The translations under genes were made by a program, and so were the position numbers. Positions 9,442 to 21,489 of a DNA stretch of 64,000 nucleotides are shown one piece after another. Position 1 is the first letter of the stretch. The number at the start of each line of letters is the position of its first letter. The stretch is from Obelidium mucronatum (taxonomy: Eukaryota > Chytridiomycota > Chytridiomycetes > Chytridiales > Chytriomycetaceae). The stretch lies in contig JAIVFH010000013.1 of assembly GCA_025765595.1 (NCBI GenBank), positions 62,001 to 126,000 on the forward strand, read 5' to 3'. Under the pieces are notes generated by a model. That model did not search any database. It saw only the letters and a list, made by a program, of their open reading frames with translations, and was not told the origin of the DNA.

Positions 9442-11297
9442 ATGATCTTGTCCGTTGTTTTGTCTCTTGCTGTTTCTGTTATTGCCGTTCCACTCCAAGA
9501 ACGCGCCAACACTGGCAACGTTGTTGGTGCCTACCTCCTCATTGGAACCAAAGACGGCCCAACAAAGCTCGCCCAAGTTGCTGCTTCTGCTGCCACTCTG
9601 CCAATCAACAGAGTCACTCTCTCTTTCGTTCGCCCAGACATGTACTACGTTCCTGGAAGCAACACGTTGGCAGGCGCTGGATTCAACTACCGCAACTCTG
9701 GAGACTACGGCTTCGCTGAAGTGAAGGCTGCTGTCGCTCAAATTCAAGCTGCTGGTGTCGATGTCTTTCTTTCTATGGGTGGTTGGGACTACAACTGGTT
9801 CGTCCTTTGATTCCTTTTGAGCTTATCATCCTTTATTGACTTGTACTCCGTTGAATTAGTTGGCCATACACTTACCTGCGATACTCGATTGCTCCATACG
9901 GCGGTCCAAACGCCGATGTCATCAAGCAATACGGTAACGGCAACATCGACAACTGTAACGCCAGCAACCAATGGTGTTACGCCTGGTAAGAATATCTATA
10001 CTCACTTCAAGGAAATATGTATTCTTATTTCAATCACAAACAGCGAACCCCCTTCCAACGGAAACACTCCAGACTCATTTGCTCTCTTCCCTGAACCAAG
10101 CTGGTCTTCTGTCTGGAAGCAAGCCACCGCCGAAGTCGTCGCCGCCCAGCAAAGTAAAGGAACTCCAGCTGTCAAGTGGCACCCCGAGATTTACGGGGGA
10201 CAAACTTGGGTCGATCCAAAGACTGGGAAAAGCGAAATTGTCGCGGGTGACCACGCTTTCGCTGACCTGAAGCGCGACCCATACCAAGATTTCGTCTACT
10301 TGGCCAAAGACTTGGGCCTTGCCGGTATCGATCTGGATTACGAAGAATTCTGGCACGCTGACACTTTCAAGACTGGTGATGCCACTTGTACCGAGCCTTG
10401 CCAACTCTGGCAAACAGTTTACAAGTACACTGCTATTGCTCGTGACATGCAACTCAGCATTCAATCCATTTACCCATCCTTAAAGTTCTCCACTGCTGCC
10501 GCCGCCGTTGGTGCTTGGAACACAAACTGGTGGGGTGGTAACATGAAGGGTCTCTGGTACGGCCAGAACCAAATCATGCCAGCGATTACAAAGTTCCAAA
10601 CTCAGGGCGCCAACGCTGGTGGTCTCAACGTGATGAGTTACGACATCTCCACCGCCTCAGACGAATGCCCATCCCCAGGAGTCTGCACCCTCTCCCAACA
10701 AGTCGACTTTTACTTGAACACATACAGATCCATGCTCGGAAGCAGCGCTGGAATCTACGTCGGTTACGAAATCGGAACCCCAGCATACCCAGCCTCGTAC
10801 GCTCAAATGGCCAACTTGAGCACCACCGAATGGCCAAAGTTGCTCTCAAACACTCAATCAAACTACCCAGGTGGTTTCTACTGGGAAATGTACAAGCTTC
10901 CTGACTCAGCTTCCTAACGTTCCAGTCAACACGGTTTCGCAGCAGCTTTGTAACAAGCTTTTGCCTGGTCAAGCTAGATGCTCTGGTAACCTTCCAAACA
11001 CTCCACCGTCTTCGACCACCTCTGCCGCTGCCACCACAAAGACAACTACCACCACCACCACGACAACAAAGCAAGCTACGAGCACAACCTACCACGACAA
11101 CAACAAAGCAAGCAACAAGCGCCACCACTGTCAAGACTAGCACCAAGACCACCACAAAGGCTGCCACGACCACCACTGGTTCGTCCGGAGGCCCAGTCGT
11201 TGGCGGACCTTGCACGCAAGGTGTGTCGCAGTGTTACAACAAGACAATGTACTACTGCCAAGGTTCCAAGTGGATCGTCTGGTACTCTCCTTGTTAA
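9442..11297 (+). CDS. Secreted GH18 chitinase with Thr-rich linker and Cys-rich binding module; two frame changes near the 3' end
   Basis: A signal peptide (MILSVVLSLAVSVIAVP) precedes a GH18 TIM barrel. Strand beta-3 VFLSMGGWDYN and the catalytic motif GLAGIDLDYEE are visible; the proton-donor Glu is present, but the first Asp of DxxDxDxE is replaced. Introns at 9798-9859 and 9986-10043 preserve frame. The barrel frame stops at TAA 10915-10917, yet the next frame (+1) continues with coding-type sequence (VPVNTVSQQLCNKL), a Thr-rich linker and a C-terminal module with the pattern C-x6-C-x5-YYC...W..WY..C, like fungal chitin-binding modules. A second one-base change lies in the linker near 11086. 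The product would act on cell-wall chitin outside the cell. Whether the tail is translated depends on whether these shifts are real. Confidence 0.75.
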
Positions 11298-11558
11298 ACA
11301 AGAATAACAAACGGACTGAGTTTCCCAGTGTATCGTTTCCTTATTTTTTGTAAGGAATCTATGAAATAAAAAGAGTCAATATGATTAAAACTTATAGGAT
11401 ATTTGAAAAAAGTCAATCATTTAGCGATCTAAATATCGGAGGTGCTGGACTAGCTATTAGTAATATCCACTTCTGTAAATTGGCACCAATGTGCTCAAGC
11501 TAAAAAAAACCACGCAGATCTTGCCAACCCAGTTTCCGTTTTATTGTTGTTGTTGAAT

Positions 11559-11932
11559 CTATTGAATAATGCAGCCTCCATCTTTGGCAGCAGCAGATCC
11601 ACCTGCCGCAGCATCTGTTGTTGTGGATCCAGCCTTCCAGTGTTCCAACAAGGTACTCTGCCAGCTGCTTCTTTGCATCCAGAGAGTGACCAATGTCATC
11701 GAAAGCTTAAAACAAAAGAGAGAGCCGTTTTACGAATGCATACGGATGGGGTAGTGGTTCTCTTTTTACCTTCAGTGGCATCTGTTCCAGCAACTTCAAC
11801 CATAATCTCTTCTCCTCCTGGGTGCTCGCTGAGGAAAGCTGTTACATCGTACACCTTGCCGTGGATAATCATCCAGCAGTCCTTGGCGGTCTTGTGCTTC
11901 TTGACTTCGTCCAGCGTGAACACTTGCGACAT
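11559..11932 (-). CDS. Cytochrome b5 domain protein, probable C-terminal CaaX box
   Basis: Exon 1 (11932-11770) encodes [15 protein letters not shown] and the heme-binding HPGG loop ([10 protein letters not shown]). Exon 2 (11705-11559) gives [14 protein letters not shown] with the second axial His. The phase-1 intron has good signals. After LVGTL the conserved frame would run into Cys/Arg-rich sequence, whereas the +1 frame gives a neutral linker ([17 protein letters not shown]) ending in CIIQ and a stop, a typical farnesylation-type CaaX box. I therefore suspect one extra base near 11625. There is no tail-anchor helix in either frame. Cytochrome b5 passes electrons to P450s, desaturases and hydroxylases; three P450 genes are within 8 kb. 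Confidence 0.75.
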
Positions 11933-12037
11933 TTTCTGATAACAGTTTTTGGGTTTATTTTTGACGTTTTCGCAATAAATTAACCAAAAAAAAAATAAAT
12001 AACTAATAAATAAATAACTACTATTCTAAAACAGCCT

Positions 12038-14218
12038 TCAAATCAATAAAACCTTCTTCAACTGTAATTTCAAGCATGGATCCGGCTTCAAAGTCAACTG
12101 AGTCGTTTTCCGGAACACAAAACCATCCACAAGGTCAAACTCAAAGTTTCGAACCAAAACCGCAAGAATACATTTGAGCTCAAGCATTGCGAAACGAGAT
12201 CCAATGCAGTTTCGGGTTCCCATCAAGAAGGGCATGTATGCTCCGTAAGGCTTTCCCCCGCCCCCGTCAATATCACTTTGGAGTTGTTCACCGCCTTTTC
12301 GACGTTAGAGGCGAGGATTTCTTTGGGAGGTGAGGAATACCAAGAGTTGAAGAGGAATCGAGGGGAGTTGATTGCTTCATCCAACGAGATGGTTTGAATT
12401 CGAGGACGTCTGAGGGGGGTATTCAGTTAAACTATAAATACATACGGCGACAAAAAAAAAAAAAAGGAGAACCTGGTCCCCAAAACTCTTCTTTCTTGTG
12501 CATCACTTCCTGAGAAATTATGATAAACGTTCCTTTGGGGATTTTGTAACCATCAATCATGTCATCCTCATTTGCAATTCGGTTTGTCAGGACCGCTATC
12601 ATATTTTTTTTTAATATAGTGCCTCCAAACAAAAGGGATGAAAGCAGAAAGTACCAGGTGGAGCGAGGCGAAGAGATTCTTTTGCGACAGCTTCCAAGTA
12701 ATTTGTTGTTGATGTGATCAAGTCGACCGTCGGATCATTTTGTTTGGAGGGCATGTCTTGGCATAATTCATTTCGCAGTTCGATTTGAATCTCAGGATGT
12801 TTTGCAAGAAAATAGAGAGTCCAGCTTGGAGTTTCGTTTAGTGGGGTGTTTCAAGTCGAGTCAATAGGGAATAATGAAGCTTACGTCAAGGCAACAGAAG
12901 TAGTTTCGTGGCCAGCAAGAAGAAAAGTTGTAACCTAAATAAAGAACAATGAATTTGAAAATCTTGCTTGTCAAAGAGCATACCTGAGCCACGACCTCTT
13001 CATCCGACAATCGATGCCTCGGATCCACTGACAAGTTTGCTTGTACAAGAACCGTCAACAAATCATTGGCAGGACCTCCACTTCGACCCGCCGGTGTACA
13101 AGCTTCCAATCTCGTAAGAACCATTTCCGTGCAGATTTTTCCAACCGTTTTTCGTGCCTCCAGTTTCTTGACATGTTTTCTCCACTCTGATGGAACAATA
13201 TACTTGACAAACGGTAAAAAGTAGTTGATGATAAACTGCCGCATTGAAAAATCCTGCAAAATGTGGCTATATGATTCGTAGAGTGGTGAAACGCCATTTG
13301 ATACGGCATTGAACTCGTGACCGAATCCAGCGCGTCCAATCACGTCAAGCGTGGTTTTAGGACATTTCTGCTCCAACATCGATAAGTGACTCTTTCTGGT
13401 TTAGAAGGGATTGTTGTCGAAAAGAGCGTCGAATGCATCTCTTGTCTCGTTTGCAGAGAGGAGGAATGTTGGAATCAGATCTGTAATGTTTTTGGAGCGG
13501 AATACTGGATTGATGATGGCGCGTTGACGTTTGTGTACATCTCCCTTTTTTTGTATAATGTGTAAGAGTACAGTGGTTAGATTAATCTGAAGTTATTCTG
13601 AGCCTTACATCTACAGTGAGAAGGCCATGACCAATTGCCCTGTTATTATATAATATCAATGAAATCTGACAATATTCTCAATAATATTACAAAAGAAAAG
13701 CGTACTTGGAAACTTCCTTAAATAACGGCAGGTTTTTACCATACAAGTGAACATGAGTTCCCAAGGACATGTCGAACTCCAGAAGATTGATGCCACAAGA
13801 ATCTGTGGTCGATTGAAAATGCCATGAATTCGAACGATATCTCCGTATTCTTTCACCCATTTTCGGTGCATGACTAGTGGCTCCTCGGGAAGAATATCTG
13901 TTTGACTGTCAGTGATTTGACAGCTCAAAAACAACGACTAGGCCAACCAGGGATCATTCCAAGCAAAAGAAATGGATTTTTGACTTTGGGTCCAGGTACT
14001 TTCCGAAGTGGTGTGAGGTAGAAGGGGTGGATAATGAACGTATAGAGCCAGTATGAGATTGGTGCAATACACGCGATTGCAAGCGACTTCCTTGGAAGTG
14101 AAATGAGTCCATTTAATTGAACAGATTCTAATGTTAATGAGCAGAAGGTCGCGTCGATATAGTTGGTGATGACTTTCAAAACTTTGTTGATATCCATGTC
14201 AGAGGTTTTTCTTTTCAA
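12038..14218 (-). pseudogene. Cytochrome P450 on the minus strand, with several frame changes
   Basis: Paralogue of the 6-8 kb P450. Anchor and PGPKVKNP hinge are at 14218-13970; then [86 protein letters not shown], and the heme loop FLMGTRNCIGSRF. Seven or eight introns with sound signals can be placed. Frame changes are needed near 13800, 13765, 13420, 13357 and in the linker 12270-12390. At 13359-13357 the frame reads ATG-TCC-TAA-A just before KTTLDVIG, the same sequence and position as in the 6 kb gene. The alternative frame also contains a stop (near 13387). Likely a pseudogene; residual assembly indels are the alternative. Confidence 0.75.
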
Positions 14219-14583
14219 ATTCCGGAACGATTCCCACGATCAACAGTTTTTAACAGAACTACATCCGAACTCTATACGTTTTTTTGACATGTCTACTTCA
14301 CAATTCATGATATGAATACATTTTAAATTGTCACCCACTCCGGATTCCGTTGAAAACCGGTTGAGTCGGATTACTTTCGGGGGGTAAGTATCCAATGAGA
14401 ATCACGTTAAACGTAGGTGTTGTGGCGCTAAAATCCAATCAAGTTGTCTCGGATGAACTTCCTCCAATCAGATTTAATGATAAGAAAAAATCTTATCCCT
14501 CTTGTCATTCCCCTGTGAAATCTTATAAGAAGCCTGAAACACCACACCGTCAGTATCACATTACTCTACGTATTTTCAGAAGA
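14219..14583. other. Intergenic, no gene recognised
   Basis: Upstream region shared by the divergent minus-strand P450 and the b561 gene. No recognisable coding blocks or repeats. A TATA-like CTTATAAG lies about 60 bases before the b561 start. Confidence 0.4.
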
Positions 14584-15257
14584 ATGAACTATGCTTGTGC
14601 CAAAAGCTGGCTCACGTACACCTTGGCTACGGCCATGGTCGCTCTTGCATACCCTTACACCAAAGAATGGGTGCTATTCTCACTGCACATTATCTTCATG
14701 GCCTTCTTTATCTGGGCAACTCTCACGGCCACTATTCTTCCTTCAGCGAAACGACAATGAATCCAAAACTCAACCAGAGCGTAAAAGAAACGTCAACTAC
14801 CACGCACTGCTTCAAATACTAGCCTGCATCTCCGCCTGCGTAGGATTCTGGGCCGTCAACCAAAACAAAACAAACAAAGGAAAGACACACTGGGAAAGCT
14901 GGCATGGAGTCATTGGATTGTTGACATTTCATCTTGATTGTTGTTGTTTCTGTTCTTGGAAGTGCGATGCGATTCTTCCCCGTGGCAAGTTTTGGGAGCT
15001 TGGTTAAGTGCAGATGTTGGTTGGACTTTAAGAGATATTCTGGCGTGGTAGTGATTCTCCTGACGCTGTATGTGACTGGTACTGGGTTGTTGGAGAGATC
15101 AGTTATGCAGAGGTTCCCCATGTGGCAGCGATACTCTATATTCTGTGTGGTGTTGAGTGCTACTGGATTTTGTCTGTGGAATTGTGTGTTTGAATATGCG
15201 ATCAAGGGGATTGCATGCCTCAGGAGGCGAGGGCCAGCTTATGAAGAACTGGCATAG
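14584..15257 (+). CDS. Cytochrome b561-type transmembrane protein; two frame changes
   Basis: Three consecutive frames give one six-helix membrane protein of about 223 residues: MNYACAKSWLTYTLATAM, then ILFSLHIIFMAFFIWATL-type helices, NYHALLQILACISAC, SWHGVIGLLTFHL, and further helices ending PAYEELA. Three His residues (in SLHIIFM, NYHALLQ, SWHGVIG) match b561 heme-ligand positions. The fourth expected His appears to be replaced (KRYSG). Joining needs a +1 change at or just before the TGA at 14758-14760 and one extra base near 14930. b561 proteins move electrons from ascorbate or NADH across membranes. Membership in the family is a pattern judgement; the frame changes may be assembly errors. 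Confidence 0.55.
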
Positions 15258-15492
15258 CATTATAGACCAAGATTATTCTTAAGATTTCGCTCATTGATTT
15301 AATTGTAAATAAATAACTTACAAAAATGGTAGCTTGAAGCTTTTCATTGTGCGACAGTACAACAGCATCCTGGTATCGGATTAATTTTTAAGTATCCAGT
15401 TAAAACTCATTCGCCATGTGAAGTTCATCTTGCCTTGTATTATATTTTCAATTACACAATAAATATTTACATTGAAGAATAATTCGAACAGA

Positions 15493-18046
15493 ATGCCCGC
15501 TGTTTCGCCAACAAGTATCGCTGTTTTGGAGACGCCCATATTCTCAGATCAAAACAATGCTATTATCGGATACTCGCTTACGTGGTGCGAACATCAAGCG
15601 TCAAGCTTGAACTGTCGTTAACCTTTGCTATTTAGTGCTGACTGCAAAGCAATCCTCCTTACCTGCGAAGGATGCGCTTCTCTTCTTGCCCTTTCAGCCG
15701 ACCCAAATAATTCCTGTCCATCTACAATCCACCTTCCATCGCATCCGACGCCATCAGCAATAGAAGGACTGTCGCCTTCAGATGTGATTAATTCTGTGTC
15801 GAAGCTGTTTTGTTCCATGTGCGGCTGTCTTAATATGCTCGACAGCAGCATCAGGCGATATGCAAACTTACCTGCAAGGTGGCCTCTGTCAGAGAGAGAA
15901 ATGGTTTTGTCCGAACTTTCATCCCTTTAGTGTTTTTTTGATTTGCTTTTCCTTAAAGGTCTCACTTCAACTCTCGATGCACGGAGAAGCTGTGTATATC
16001 AAATATAAAATGGATCAATATCGTGCAGTGGCAAGGGTGTTGGATTCAAAACGTATTGTAAAATTCTTGTAATGCGTTATTCTTTACCTGGTTGATGTAA
16101 AAAACACAGGCCGATCAAACAAACGCTTTCTAACTCGGGAGAAAATTCGATCTCTACGCACCCAAAAGAAGCAGTCTAATGCCGAAGAAGACCCAGCGGT
16201 CGCCGCAGCCAAAATTTCCACAAAAAAAGTGAGCTTGTCAGTACCGACCAACATTTCAACCACGACCATCATTCCTCGCCCAGTCATTCAAAAAATTCGA
16301 TCATCTGCAAAAGAGAAGCTGAAAGCATACTCAAAACCCTCTCCTGTATCCACTGTTGAAGCTGTAGATGTTTCCGACTCCAAATCAAATGCAGGAAAGG
16401 GACGGAAGAGAAAAAGGAGAAAAAGATCCACTCAAATGAAAGACGATATTCTGGGTTCAGACAATGAGAAAGTGGACAAAATGGAAGTTGATGAGGAGAA
16501 TGGGAACAACTCCAATAATCTGGAACAACCCAAGCAAACGACAACACTACAATCAGCGATGAACAACCAACTGGAAACAGGCGTTGATGCCCTCGATGAC
16601 ATACTAGAGGACTCTTGCAAACGTATTGCCGAAACTGAAGCCGAAATACCACAACCGAAAACTGTTGACATTGGCCAAGAGAAATTAAAACCAAAGAGAA
16701 GAAAGAAGAAGAAGAAGAAATCTCTGGAAGCGAATACGGCTACGTGCGAGCTGGATGCTACACCACTAGTCACGAACCCAGCGTCACGTCGATATAAAAA
16801 GAAATCCATTATCCACGACGGCGTCTCGGACGGAGAAGACACAGCCAGTTTATCTGCTGCTTCGAAGCTTGTTACCCCGACTATCCCCGCTCTTCAACCT
16901 AAAGCTTGTGACAATTCAAAACCTGTGGTTGAAACAATAGTTGAATCAGCTCAGCTTAACGACCGCAATGCGTCAGCAGAAACTACCCAACGAAAGAAAC
17001 GAAAGATAATCGATATTGAATCGTCCGACTCGGAATCCGAGTTTGTGGATGTGGTCCAAACACAAGCTCCGAAACCAAACATAACACTACCGCAAGCAAA
17101 GAAAAAGCAATCGTGGAAACTTAAAAGAAAAACAATTCGAATAGACTGCCGACGCGAAAAACAGCATGCTGCCTTGAACGAAACCCCGCAAACAATCACA
17201 CACAGTTTACATAAACAGACAATCGAAGGACTTGAATGCTTACTGTGGAGTCTTCGTGATCAGTTGACCAAAATTCAATCAATGGAATACGTTGCGGCGT
17301 GGAGACACGGAAAGTATTTCATGACGGCTTGGAACTCAAATGCAGACCTCGTGCAAGAGACATATTATCAGGTAAAGATGCTAGAGTCTGCTTACGACTC
17401 TTGTGGGGACTCTCTTTTGAGGAATGTAAGTTCTTGACCATCTAAATTTGCATGGGTTTAACACACTACCTTAGCAAATCTTATCGCTTGTAGAAGTGGC
17501 ATTACATGAATGCAAAGCTCATACTTCCATTTTTAATTCAGTCCATCAGCGTTTGGTGTCTGGTGCCCAAATGGAAATGTCTCCAACTCTCGCCTTGTTT
17601 GTCCAAGCACAATATTCCGACTTTCTTGAAACCCATACCGTTTCGCCAAACAATCAAATGATGGAAAAATGTAACCTTGTGAGAAGCGAGATTGTGACTT
17701 TGTGGGGACTTGTTGATTCCTGGTGGACACAGCGAGAAGAGTCTGAAAACGAGGAGGACGGTTCAATATCAGTGTATGTCCGAAAACGAGAACAGCTTAA
17801 TATGGTCAAAATGTAAGCTTCTATTGTAGTTTTTGCTTTTTTTTTTTATGGAATTTCTAAATGATCTGAGATAGCCTCATGAGATATGGTACCCAGTGTA
17901 ATAATACCGTGGATTTCGATGAGGTTGAGCAGTTTCAAACGCACCTAGACGAAAACAAGTTCAAGGAAATTGGACGTGAGCGAGTGCGTGTGAAGCTCTT
18001 GGGATTGATTGGACTTTATCGAATCTTGATGACAAGCATAATCTGA
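15493..18046 (+). CDS. Lys/Arg-rich nuclear-type protein with CxxC pairs; N-terminal exons unresolved
   Basis: The main exon (about 16120-17427) encodes a strongly basic and Ser-rich protein with several nuclear localisation-type runs (GRKRKRRKRS, PKRRKKKKKK, QRKKRK) and acidic patches (ESSDSESEF). It continues through clean introns at 17428-17474 and 17814-17873 to a helical C-terminal part and a TGA at 18044-18046. Upstream, 15493-15930 is one frame with two CxxC motifs (CEGC, CSMC) that could form a zinc-binding domain. It contains a TAA at 15619-15621 that no normal-sized intron removes. The junction between 15930 and 16120 could not be phased with confidence. No family recognised. It could be two genes rather than one. 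Confidence 0.5.
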
Positions 18047-18269
18047 TTCTCAGGACACTTTTTGCGATTCTGTAACAGTAAATACCTCGGAATTTTTTTT
18101 GTATTGAATTTCACGGCTTTCAAAAAAAAAAAAGCCAATTTAAATACTCGAAAGTATTCCAAGGAAACTGATTTATTTTCTTTGGCAAACAATTTCGTCC
18201 ACGGTTGCACTTTGCTAAACTGTATAACTTTGCTATGAGATCTCCATCATTTTTGAAAGTGATTCTAGT

Positions 18270-18672
18270 GTCATTCACACCCGGTCTTTTCCTGTGTGTC
18301 AATAAAAGATTGAGAAATTTTTTCCGTCTCCCCTATCTTTCATTGGCAGGAAAAAGAGACGCTTTTTGAGACCGGAGAAAAGACAGAAAAAAGCGAAGTC
18401 CCGTCCAAGTCCATGAAGAAACTTCAAGTGCGAATCAACTCACCAACGGGCCGCAATCGAATCGACAGTATTAACCAACCACCAGCTGCAGTCGATGACA
18501 ACCCCGAAGGGACGGCAGAGGCCTTTACGGCTGTCACTGCCTGTCAGCGAGATACAGCGCCAACAGCAACGGCAGCGGCAGCGGTAGCAATCCGTACCGT
18601 CTGCGGCCAGAAGTTCTCGCGGCGGATACAATGAGGACTTCGAAACAATGGAAGCATCAACCCACTTCAAGG
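18270..18672 (+). repeat. Inverted duplication, plus-strand arm
   Basis: Matches the reverse complement of about 21490-21897. Near-identical from CCGGTCTTTTCCTGTGTG through the ATG-containing stretch MKKLQVRINSPTGRNRID, then diverging but still alignable through an Ala/Gln-rich segment to GGYNEDFETMEAS and a GTAGTG donor. The arm contains a candidate 5' UTR and first exon. A plausible second exon (18751-18857, acidic, ending FGFTATE) follows on the plus strand, then an in-frame stop. Probably a duplicated, at least partly degraded gene of unknown family. Confidence 0.6.
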
Positions 18673-21489
18673 TAGTGTTTTCATTCTTCACTATATTCCA
18701 ATCCTTGTAGGTTGTCATTTACATTAACTGTTCCTCCCCTTCTTCTTCAGATACGGAAGAGTCTCAAGAGTCTGGCGTCGCTGAATCCACCCCAGACTTT
18801 TCCGCTGCTGGGTGGACCGATGAGCCTGGCGCCGAGTTTGGATTCACTGCCACTGAATAAGGAAGTCAAGCAGATTGGTCCAAAAGCCGCCAAGAGTTCA
18901 AGGCCTCGTTTCGGGGGCTGTTTCCCCAGCTGGTTTAGGCCGTTGCCTGTTTGGAGACTGTCGACACCACCCCAATTAGCCAATGTGTTAATGCAACTTG
19001 CCGGGCTCCCAACCTTCAAGTGCTAATAACCAGTTAGTAAGCCTTTTCTACCATATCTGCACAAGTCACGCTACGTTACGCCGACGAAATCACCACTGCC
19101 ATCAAGCTCTTGATAAGTCTTTATAGCTTCCCATACAATAGTTGGCGGCGTGGCTGTAAAGAAAGAAATTCGGTGCTGCCAGTACGCTCATGGAGTTGGA
19201 AGACAACCAGTGCTGTTGCATTTGCTGAATTTGGCAACGTTCACCAACCATGAAATCGGGAAGGAGATGTGTGTCGTGCTATTGCATCATGGGTTTTTTC
19301 CATCTCGTATAAAGCAGACCAGTAAGCGTCCTTAACTTCTAGTCTGTTGTCATTCTACTCATGATAAGTTTGTCAGATCAGACCCAACTGGTGTCCTTTG
19401 GTCTCAAACTCCGAAACTTGCCGAGAGACGCCGCCAGCCCCAGCGGTCGGTCCGTTGACAAACCCGCGCATCGTGTCGCCCGCGAGGCGTAGTGGGAAGT
19501 TCTGCCAGACGTCTTGCGCGTGTCCCGCTGGGAACTCCTTCAAACATGGAGTTTTTTGATTCTGACTTCAAGGATTCTAAAGCGACTGGCTGTTATCAAC
19601 CATACATGGAAGCAGTTCAACAGTTTGCCATTGTGAAACACCACATAGAGCATTCACTCTTTTCCAAGAGGTGGGAAGGATGCTAAGAACCAGCAGCTTC
19701 AGCTGCAATTTGTGGGACCATTTTGCAGTGAGATTGTCAATGGTTTGAAAATTCAATAAAGATGGATATTTATCTGAATGTTTGTGTTGGTAACTCTCAA
19801 GGGTTGTTGTGTGCATGGATGATGGCAGCCAGGGAATGCAAGTCAAAAGCTGGACCAAACCACATCAAACTCTGTCCTAAACTGAAAAACAATGAACAAG
19901 GCTGGACGGGATTGAATTGTAGCCCTGAGTCACGCTGGGTTTGGATTCTCACAAGACAGGAGTGGGTGAATACTCTGTCCAAGTTCAAGGTTACACCTTA
20001 ATACACATACCAACCATTTTCTGATAACTTTATCGAGTACACAAATTTAAATTGATTCTAACGTTTGGTTGAAATATACTGAGAAATAAAGGAGATAATG
20101 GCAAAAGATTACATTTCCGAAACCAAAACTTGACTTTCACAGACCCATAACGCCACCAACGCCCTCAAAATACAATCAAAAGTCTTAAAGTAATGTTTCA
20201 AATGAATAAATGAGGTTCAAAAAAATAGTTTTTATTTTTATTTTTATCACCTTTTTCCAAACACCACAACAAACTTTTGATTTCAAGATCTCAAGCATCT
20301 TTGAACAGACCCTCGTCAAACTGTACATTTGTACTAATATTAGTGCATTCTATTGAATTGTCTTTTCCTTCTAGGCATAAACCATATACTTCGGAAGTTG
20401 AATATCTGCCAAAACACAATATTCTCAATTACGCGAAATATACTAACTCGAGCGCTACTAGACATTCACACCTAATACTAAGAGAGTTTATTTTGTCTGA
20501 AAACGCGTGAAAGAGGTAAGAATTCAACATAGGTTTGCTATGTGTTCTGATGAGAATAACACATTGGAGGTGGCATGACTTAAAAAATTAATCTTAATTA
20601 ATGAAAAAAGTAAGAAGAGTTTATTTGCATATGCAACGCTGGGGTTAGCAGTTAATTATAAGCAACTACAATGAAACACTTTTGACCATTGCACACGGAT
20701 CGTTGGGTGCTGCCACTAACAGCTGTACGTAAATTTGGTGAATGTGCTGCCCTTTGGATCCAGCACGGTTGCTGCAGAGTTTGACTTGTTTAGTTGTGTT
20801 CTTCCAAAAACAATTCCTCTTCCACTTCATAGAACGGCTGTTGCTCAGATCAAATGATCTGCAGAATTATTGGAAGTAACTGGCGAATTGGAATCGGTCA
20901 ATTCTAGAAGGAGATTTAAGAGACATGCAACACCAGCAAAGATCTAAAGTCACCGCAAGACACGATAAGAGCTTCAGCACCTTCGACATATTGGCTTGAG
21001 TTATGTCAAGCTTTAGAAGACAGTTTCGAATTCCAAGAGTCGCTGCAGTTTGTAAGGGGGGAGATGATCCTGAATAGTTGGGTCGGGTCAGCAAAAAGCC
21101 CCGCAGGTCAGACGGGATGTCCAGCGCCAGCGCCGGCGCCAGCAGCAGCGCATCTAGCACCAACCACGCCTGGATTCGCGCAATGAGTGTCCAACCGGAA
21201 CGTTTTCTGGCGCTCTAACAGTGACAGGAAGTGGCACGTGGTTGAGTCGTGCATGAGCGAGACCCAAACTTCAGAATCAGAGATCCACGTTAGCGACGCG
21301 TTTGTTGGGACTGCAAGCGAATATTGAACTCACCGTCATCTCGTTTTCGGCGTCGTCAGACTCTTCAATACCTGTGAAGAAGAAGAAGAAGAAAAAGAAG
21401 AAGACGTAGAAGAGGTACTGTAAATATTAGTGAATATCAATGAGGACCTGCAAGGGATGGAATAGAGTATGAAGAATAAAGACACTACC
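18673..21489. other. Gene-poor interval between inverted arms
   Basis: No intact gene was recognised. Two coding-like pieces stand out. On the minus strand 19540-19373 a 55-codon GC-rich frame (contains VWQNFPLRLAGDTM and GFVNGPTAGAGG) ends in TGA, possibly the last exon of a decayed gene. On the minus strand about 21320-21115 a frame with VWVSLMHDSTTCHF and a Gly/Ala run continues away from the minus-strand arm. The rest, in particular 19690-20860, is AT-rich with nothing I can support. Confidence 0.4.

Noticed and set aside
10889..10908. A 20-base intron (GTACAAGCTT...CTCAG) to explain the frame change at the end of the chitinase barrel
   Set aside because: Too short for splicing and it does not restore the right frame.
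16284..17199. Minus-strand Phe/Ser-rich frames opposite the basic nuclear protein
   Set aside because: Antisense of Lys/Arg-rich codons; the plus strand has clean splice sites and directional composition.
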